From an uncultured beta proteobacterium (GTDB taxonomy: Bacteria > Pseudomonadota > Gammaproteobacteria > Burkholderiales > Burkholderiaceae_C), in NCBI GenBank assembly GCA_903885585.1, contig CAISJH010000014.1, forward strand, positions 1-44,773: DNA of 44,773 bases, written 5' to 3'. The first letter of the stretch is position 1. The number at the start of each line of letters is the position of its first letter. The notes below the pieces were generated by a model. It was not told where the DNA came from. It saw nothing but the letters and a program-made list of their open reading frames with translations, and did no database searches. Made by a program: the position numbers and the translations under genes. This document shows positions 40,640 through 44,773 of this stretch, piece by piece.

Positions 40640-41225
40640 TGGGTGCCTGTTCGGGGGTCGCGGGCGAAGGTGGTCTGCCCGGCGGGCTTCAGGGCGGTCG
40701 ATGTGGTGCTCGTGCCGATGTGTGCAAGCCGGAGCCCTTCTTGTCATCGCGGCCGCCGTCGGGGTGGACGACAAGGCTGAGCTTTGTTTGGGAGGGCTCG
40801 ACAAGCTGGGTTAAGGGTGGCTACTCAGCTGGTCGAAGCGCCGAGGCAAATCGAGGCGCCGCAGACGGCGCGCTTCGCCTGTCAGCGCAACGCCGCGTAA
40901 GAGAGTCGCCATCAGATCGCCATAATAAGGTCATAGCTTGACAAAAGAACCCAGAGCAATCGTTGTGCACATGGACAGGAAGTCACCACAAGAGGACAGC
41001 GCTTATGGCGCGTCCAGTTTGGGCAGTAACACTGGTGGCCCGATTGTTGGGAGAGCCGGATCAACGAAAGAAGGGGTTCAAGCGCACCGGGCCATTGGCC
41101 CTGTACTCGGTGGACCCAGCCTCTTGCAACGCACCCTTGTCAGCGAGATGAGCGCGCTGTGTGCAGTCGAACGCGGCACGGACCTGGGCGTAGGTAAGTT
41201 AAACGGTCGCCGTCGTCACTGAAGG
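40640..41225. other. Intergenic stretch without a supported gene
   Basis: About 590 bp between the parS cluster and the end of rep 2. A TTGACA occurs at 40938. One open frame (to 41222, from a TTG) overlaps it and has no recognisable features. Confidence 0.4.
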
Positions 41226-41230
41226 TCTAA

Positions 41231-42550
41231 CTACCGGCCTCCACGCTGTGCAGCGATCGTGAGCAACTCCTGAGGGGTGGGCTTGTCCCAGTCCGCGCCT
41301 TTGAAGAACCGGATTAGTTCGCCGATCACGATCGGGTGCTTCCACCCATTGGTTTCGAGCCGCTTGCGGATCGACGGGTGGGCGCCGCGCTCATTCAGAT
41401 GTTCCCGCAGTCGCTCGACCCAGTCTGCTTGCGTCTCGGGCGCAAGCGACTCGAACTCTGCCAGCACCAGTGCTCGCCTGGCGCTGACCCATTCAGCGGT
41501 CCAGCCTTCCAAAGCTGCAGCCACAGCCGCGCTGTTGGCTGGTGGAGGAGCGCCGCCCTCCGCTGCTTTCTTGGCGGCCGTTGCAGAGCTGGATTCGAGG
41601 AGCGCACGCAAGTAGCGGTACGGATCGCGGAGAGGCTCCGGGAACTCGTTCGCTATGCGCTTCATGAGTGCATCGAGTCCAGCGGCCATGGCCTCGTCAC
41701 CATACTTCTGAATCAGTGCTTCGGCTTCGTCTGCACTCATGCCGGCAGACATCGCACGCGTCACCTGAGAGAGGTCGACAGCCACAGGAGGGTGCCGTAG
41801 CGGTAGCGCTTCCTGCCGCTTCTTCGCAACTCTGAACTGGATATCAGAGATGAAGCGCCCGGCCTTGTGCTCAATCAGTTCGACGTCGATATCTGTGACC
41901 GCGTTGACCTCAGCGATGGCGAGTTTCAGTACGTCACGCTTGAAGAAGCGGTACTCCTGCTTGACCGAATCATCGGTGTCCGGGCTTCCTGTCAGGACTG
42001 GTCGCCACCAGGGCCATGGCTGCCGTGCCGTTAGGCCGACATCGCGGTAGCGAGCGCAGATCTCATAGAGCACGACGCCCGAATGGCGCCTGAGTTGCGA
42101 GATGACGTCAAGGCGCAGCCTGGCGAACCGCTGCGGGTCAAGCAGTTCATGCTTGATGTTGGGCGCGAAGGACCACTCGACCCAGTTTTCGCCGCCCTGC
42201 TTGTAGACCTTTGCGTGGGCCAGAAGGCCGGCCACGTTCCATGCCTCGCCCTCCCCTGCCGTTGGCGACTGCCATTCAACAGTGGTGCTAACCATGGCGC
42301 GCAGATGCTGCTTGACGATCTCTCTGGCATTGGAATTGAAGTCCACACCACGCAAGATGCTTTGCAGGGGTGCACGGAACACTTCCTGTTCAATCCCCTG
42401 CGCTTGCGCAATATGAAGTAGGACGTTGTAAGCCTTGCGCGCCAGCACAGTGATCTTGCTGGTCTTCGTTGGCACGATGGCCAGTGTGTTGACTGGCTTG
42501 CGCAACGGGTTCTCGATCAGCTCCCGCGGTGAGGCTCCTTGGCTTCTCAT
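41231..42550 (-). CDS. Replication initiator 2 (Rep_3/RepB-type)
   Basis: A 439-residue protein. The N-terminal half has the paired winged-helix pattern: KITVLARKAYNVLLHIAQAQ, VFRAPLQSILRGV, then LDVISQLRRHSGVVLYEICA and YRDVG. A helix-rich C-terminus ends in GWKHPIVIGELIRFFKGADW. It differs clearly from rep 1 in sequence, so these are two independent replicons and not a duplication. The start ATG at 42550 is followed upstream by the iteron region, as expected. The C-terminal half includes an A-rich linker (about 310-335: ATAAKKAAEGGAPPPANSAA). Confidence 0.8.
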   Translation of the reverse strand: MRSQGASPRELIENPLRKPVNTLAIVPTKTSKITVLARKAYNVLLHIAQAQGIEQEVFRAPLQSILRGVDFNSNAREIVKQHLRAMVSTTVEWQSPTAGEGEAWNVAGLLAHAKVYKQGGENWVEWSFAPNIKHELLDPQRFARLRLDVISQLRRHSGVVLYEICARYRDVGLTARQPWPWWRPVLTGSPDTDDSVKQEYRFFKRDVLKLAIAEVNAVTDIDVELIEHKAGRFISDIQFRVAKKRQEALPLRHPPVAVDLSQVTRAMSAGMSADEAEALIQKYGDEAMAAGLDALMKRIANEFPEPLRDPYRYLRALLESSSATAAKKAAEGGAPPPANSAAVAAALEGWTAEWVSARRALVLAEFESLAPETQADWVERLREHLNERGAHPSIRKRLETNGWKHPIVIGELIRFFKGADWDKPTPQELLTIAAQRGGR

Positions 42551-42559
42551 GTGAAATCG

Positions 42560-43060
42560 TCCATTCCGCGATATTAACGTGAGTGCGGTGCTTCACGTAA
42601 ATTCGTCCGAGCCTAAAAGTCCTCACGTGACTGGGTGTCAGAGTGCCCAGAGTGCTTGCTGAGGTAGCAGTTGGTACCTAAAAGTCCTCACGTGCAGGTT
42701 CCTCCTTGGGGTGCCTGCTTGGATTCCACAAGGGCGCCGGCCTGTCCGGGGTTGCTACATCGAAGTTGGGGGCCGACACCTAGCTGGCGTCGTCACGAAC
42801 GCCTAAAAGGCCTCACATCAAGCCCTTTAGAAGCCCTTCAAACAGGCCTGCCGATGGAGTGCAGCGTCCCAGGAGGCACCAACCCCATATCCACTCACGA
42901 GTCAGCCTACTGGCCCTCACCCGATGGCCCGTGTCCACTCACCTTGCCTCCTAGAAAGGCTCACGTCACCTCCTATAGCCCCTCACATGGAATGAGCTAA
43001 GCCTTTGATTCACATCGAGTTTCTTGAACCTAAAGGTCTTATAGGATTTCGAAGAAGGTG
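42560..43060. repeat. Iteron region, candidate origin 2
   Basis: CCTAAAAGTCCTCACGTG occurs identically at 42612-42629 and 42677-42694; a variant CCTAAAAGGCCTCACATC is at 42802-42819. Shorter relatives are CTTCACGTAA (about 42590), CTCACGTCACC (about 42961), CCTCACATGG (about 42981) and CCTAAAGGTCTTATAGG (43029). They lie between rep 2 and parA 2, where the initiator would bind. Confidence 0.75.
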
Positions 43061-43218
43061 TATCTATTGAACCCCGAATGCGGTTTCATGGAACCGGAAC
43101 CCAAACCGAATACCGGCTATGCAACGAAACAGTTTCGGCCTCTTGTTCTGTTGACAAGAAACGCATCGAGATGCAGCTAAACGTAAAGCGAGCTGTAAAC
43201 TCAGGGCTGGAGGATCGC

Positions 43219-44478
43219 ATGTCAAAGCTCAGCATCAAGGCACCAGCACCCATCGGCCTGGCCGATATCGCAGAACAGGCCGCGCACTCGGTGGAGATGA
43301 TGTCCCAGATCCGCTCGGCAATGTTGGCGCCGACGAGGCGCAAGGCCGCACCCACCTGGAATCTGAGCCAGCTTGCGCAGCTACTGGGCATCGAGAAGGG
43401 TTCGCTTGCGCACCGGATGAGCCGCGGTGACCTGCCGGCTGGCACGCTGAACGAGGTCGGCAATCGGCGTCAGTTCACACTGCCCGAGGTCAGGGCTTGG
43501 GTACGCGAATACCGTAAGGACAGCCTGCGGCCGAAGGACGCGGAGGCTGTGACCATCAGTATCGCGAATTTCAAGGGGGGCGTAGGCAAGACGACAACGG
43601 CGATCACACTTGCACAAGGTTTGTCTCTTTTGGGACTAAATTTGCTGGTCATCGATACCGACCCGCAAGGTTCGTTGACGACGCTCTTTGGGCTCTTGCC
43701 TGACGCCGAAGTAGAAGAAGAGGACACCATCCTGCCACTGGTCATGGGGGCGGAGACATCGATTCGTTATGCAATTCGCCCAACGTACTGGGATGGCATC
43801 GACCTGGTCCCGGCCTCGCCTTTGCTCTTCGGTGCTGAGTTTGCGCTGCCAGCTCGGCAGACCAAGGAAGAGGGCTTCGAGTTCTGGAACGTCCTGCACT
43901 ACGGCATCGACGACGTGCGCGCTGACTACGACGTCATCGTGATTGACACCCCCCCTGCTCTTTCGTACACAACGATCAATGCGCTTCTGGCCAGCAATGG
44001 AATCATCATGCCGCTGCCTCCCAGCACGCTGGACTTTGCATCGGCCGCTCAGTTCTGGTCGTTGTTTTCCGACCTGACCACGCAGCTGCTCACCAATCGC
44101 GGGCACGACAAGCAGTTCGACTTCATGAACATCCTGCTTAGCCGGGTCGACAGTTCCGATGCAACCGGAGCGATCGTCAAGCAGTGGATCCAGAGCACCT
44201 ACGCCAGCAGGGTCTCTGTGCTTCCGATGGAGATTCCAAAGTCAGCAGTAACCGCGTCGGCAACTGTTGAGTTCGGAACAGTTTTTGACATTACGAAATA
44301 CGACGGCAACGCAAGGACCTTCAAGCGCGCCAGGGATGCCTACGATCTGATGGTTGGCTACATAGAGACATCGGTTCAATCGGTTTGGCGTCGTCAGGCG
44401 GAATCTAACGCGGCCTCGGTGGCACTCTCCGCCAAAGTGTTGAACCGTTCAACACTCGCCGAGAAGGGGGTTGAGTAA
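43219..44478 (+). CDS. parA: ParA partition ATPase (system 2, P1/type Ia)
   Basis: A 419-residue ParA with an N-terminal DNA-binding part, so of the P1/type Ia class that represses its own operon. A MerR-like HTH spans about 48-97 (WNLSQLAQLLGIEKGSLAHR, then FTLPEVRAWVREY). Walker A is KGGVGKTTT (119-127), Walker A' is LVIDTDPQGSLTT, and the switch is VIVIDTPPALSY. TGGAGGATCGC precedes the ATG at 43219; an in-frame ATG at 43078 would extend it through the origin repeats. The gene shares a TAATG with the downstream parB. Confidence 0.9.
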   Translation: MSKLSIKAPAPIGLADIAEQAAHSVEMMSQIRSAMLAPTRRKAAPTWNLSQLAQLLGIEKGSLAHRMSRGDLPAGTLNEVGNRRQFTLPEVRAWVREYRKDSLRPKDAEAVTISIANFKGGVGKTTTAITLAQGLSLLGLNLLVIDTDPQGSLTTLFGLLPDAEVEEEDTILPLVMGAETSIRYAIRPTYWDGIDLVPASPLLFGAEFALPARQTKEEGFEFWNVLHYGIDDVRADYDVIVIDTPPALSYTTINALLASNGIIMPLPPSTLDFASAAQFWSLFSDLTTQLLTNRGHDKQFDFMNILLSRVDSSDATGAIVKQWIQSTYASRVSVLPMEIPKSAVTASATVEFGTVFDITKYDGNARTFKRARDAYDLMVGYIETSVQSVWRRQAESNAASVALSAKVLNRSTLAEKGVE

Positions 44479-44773
44479 TGGCCAGGAAGGTTTTCGAGAA
44501 AGCAGGCCTGATCCCAGGACTGCAGCCTTCACCGAAGCCGGCCGGAGGCAGCGCCGCGCCCGCGGAGCCGGCCAAGGCGAAGACTGCGCCAGGGACCATG
44601 ATGGGTTTTTTGACCGCCCAGTCCGGCGCGGTTCAGGAGGCTGAGGCGCTGAGAGCTCGCGTCAAGTCGCTTGAACGAGAAGCACCTCTGCGTAGGATCG
44701 GCCCCTCCATGATCCGGCCATCCAGGTGGGCGAACCGGCACGAGGCCTCCTTTCTCACCGCTGAGTTTCAGGA
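44478..44773 (+). CDS. parB: ParB centromere-binding protein (system 2), cut by window edge
   Basis: The first 98 residues are present. It starts MARKVFEKAGLIPGL. A P/A/K-rich linker leads to LRRIGPSMIRPSRWANRHEA, the typical N-terminal beginning of the plasmid ParB nuclease-like domain (like L-x-P-x-x-I-x-P-S-x-x-x-x-R). The HTH and C-terminus lie outside the window. The one-base overlap with parA fixes the start. Confidence 0.8.
   Translation, partial: MARKVFEKAGLIPGLQPSPKPAGGSAAPAEPAKAKTAPGTMMGFLTAQSGAVQEAEALRARVKSLEREAPLRRIGPSMIRPSRWANRHEASFLTAEFQ

Noticed and set aside
40938-41222. Plus-strand 94-residue frame from a TTG
   Set aside because: Poor coding character, no ribosome site, and the TTG is part of a TTGACA.
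1-44773. rRNA or tRNA genes
   Set aside because: No segment with rRNA signatures or a convincing cloverleaf and CCA end was noticed on either strand; a tRNAscan-SE run would be needed to exclude them.

Overview
This window looks like the backbone and accessory region of a large, GC-rich (roughly 60%) plasmid or megaplasmid from a betaproteobacterium of the Burkholderiales, most likely a Comamonadaceae-type host. The evidence is two Rep_3-type replication initiators, three partition modules, plasmid-type families (YubB/Api92-like, XF1762-like, DUF1801) and no ribosomal, tRNA or core metabolic genes. The right edge cuts a parB gene.

Layout. 0.2-1.3 kb: two coupled minus-strand genes, one YubB/Api92-like, ending in a terminator. 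1.5-5.8 kb: a plus-strand run with a CheY-like receiver protein, a membrane-anchored coiled-coil protein and a 572-residue protein with a transposase-like helix-turn-helix. 6.5-9.5 kb: a minus-strand pair of a tRNA-guanine-transglycosylase (DpdA)-like protein and a DndC/PAPS-reductase-like protein, which looks like a nucleic-acid modification module. 9.7-19.3 kb: a long minus-strand series of small accessory genes, several with their own strong hairpin terminators, plus DNA-transaction enzymes: an ERCC4-type nuclease, a WGR-ATP-dependent DNA ligase fusion, and a GHKL ATPase fused to an HExxH metallopeptidase-like tail. 19.7-21.7 kb: plus-strand genes including a HerA/VirB4-like ATPase, with a solo IS200/IS605-type end behind it. 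21.7-31.8 kb: mostly minus-strand genes of unknown function, two Xre/Cro-like regulators, an orphan receiver-TPR protein, an XF1762-type protein and a ParB-like fragment. Two close copies of a ~160-bp repeat lie here, about 4 kb apart, with a weak third copy another 4 kb on.

32.0-33.5 kb is gene-poor, with a strong G-quadruplex candidate. 33.5-44.8 kb is the maintenance region: eight 13-bp tandem repeats (parC-like) in front of a ParM/ParR operon; Rep initiator 1 with a repeat-rich upstream region; a ParA/ParB pair with 14-bp TTGGCTCGAGCCAA palindromes (probable parS); Rep initiator 2 with CCTAAAAGTCCTCACGTG iterons; and a P1-type ParA with the start of its ParB. Two initiators and three partition systems suggest a composite (fused) replicon.

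The most interesting candidates for undescribed biology are the DndC-like/DpdA-like pair, the GHKL-metallopeptidase fusion beside a WGR-ligase, the ~4-kb-spaced repeat element, and an Xre gene bracketed by inverted 26-bp repeats. All assignments come from reading motifs by eye; no database search was possible.
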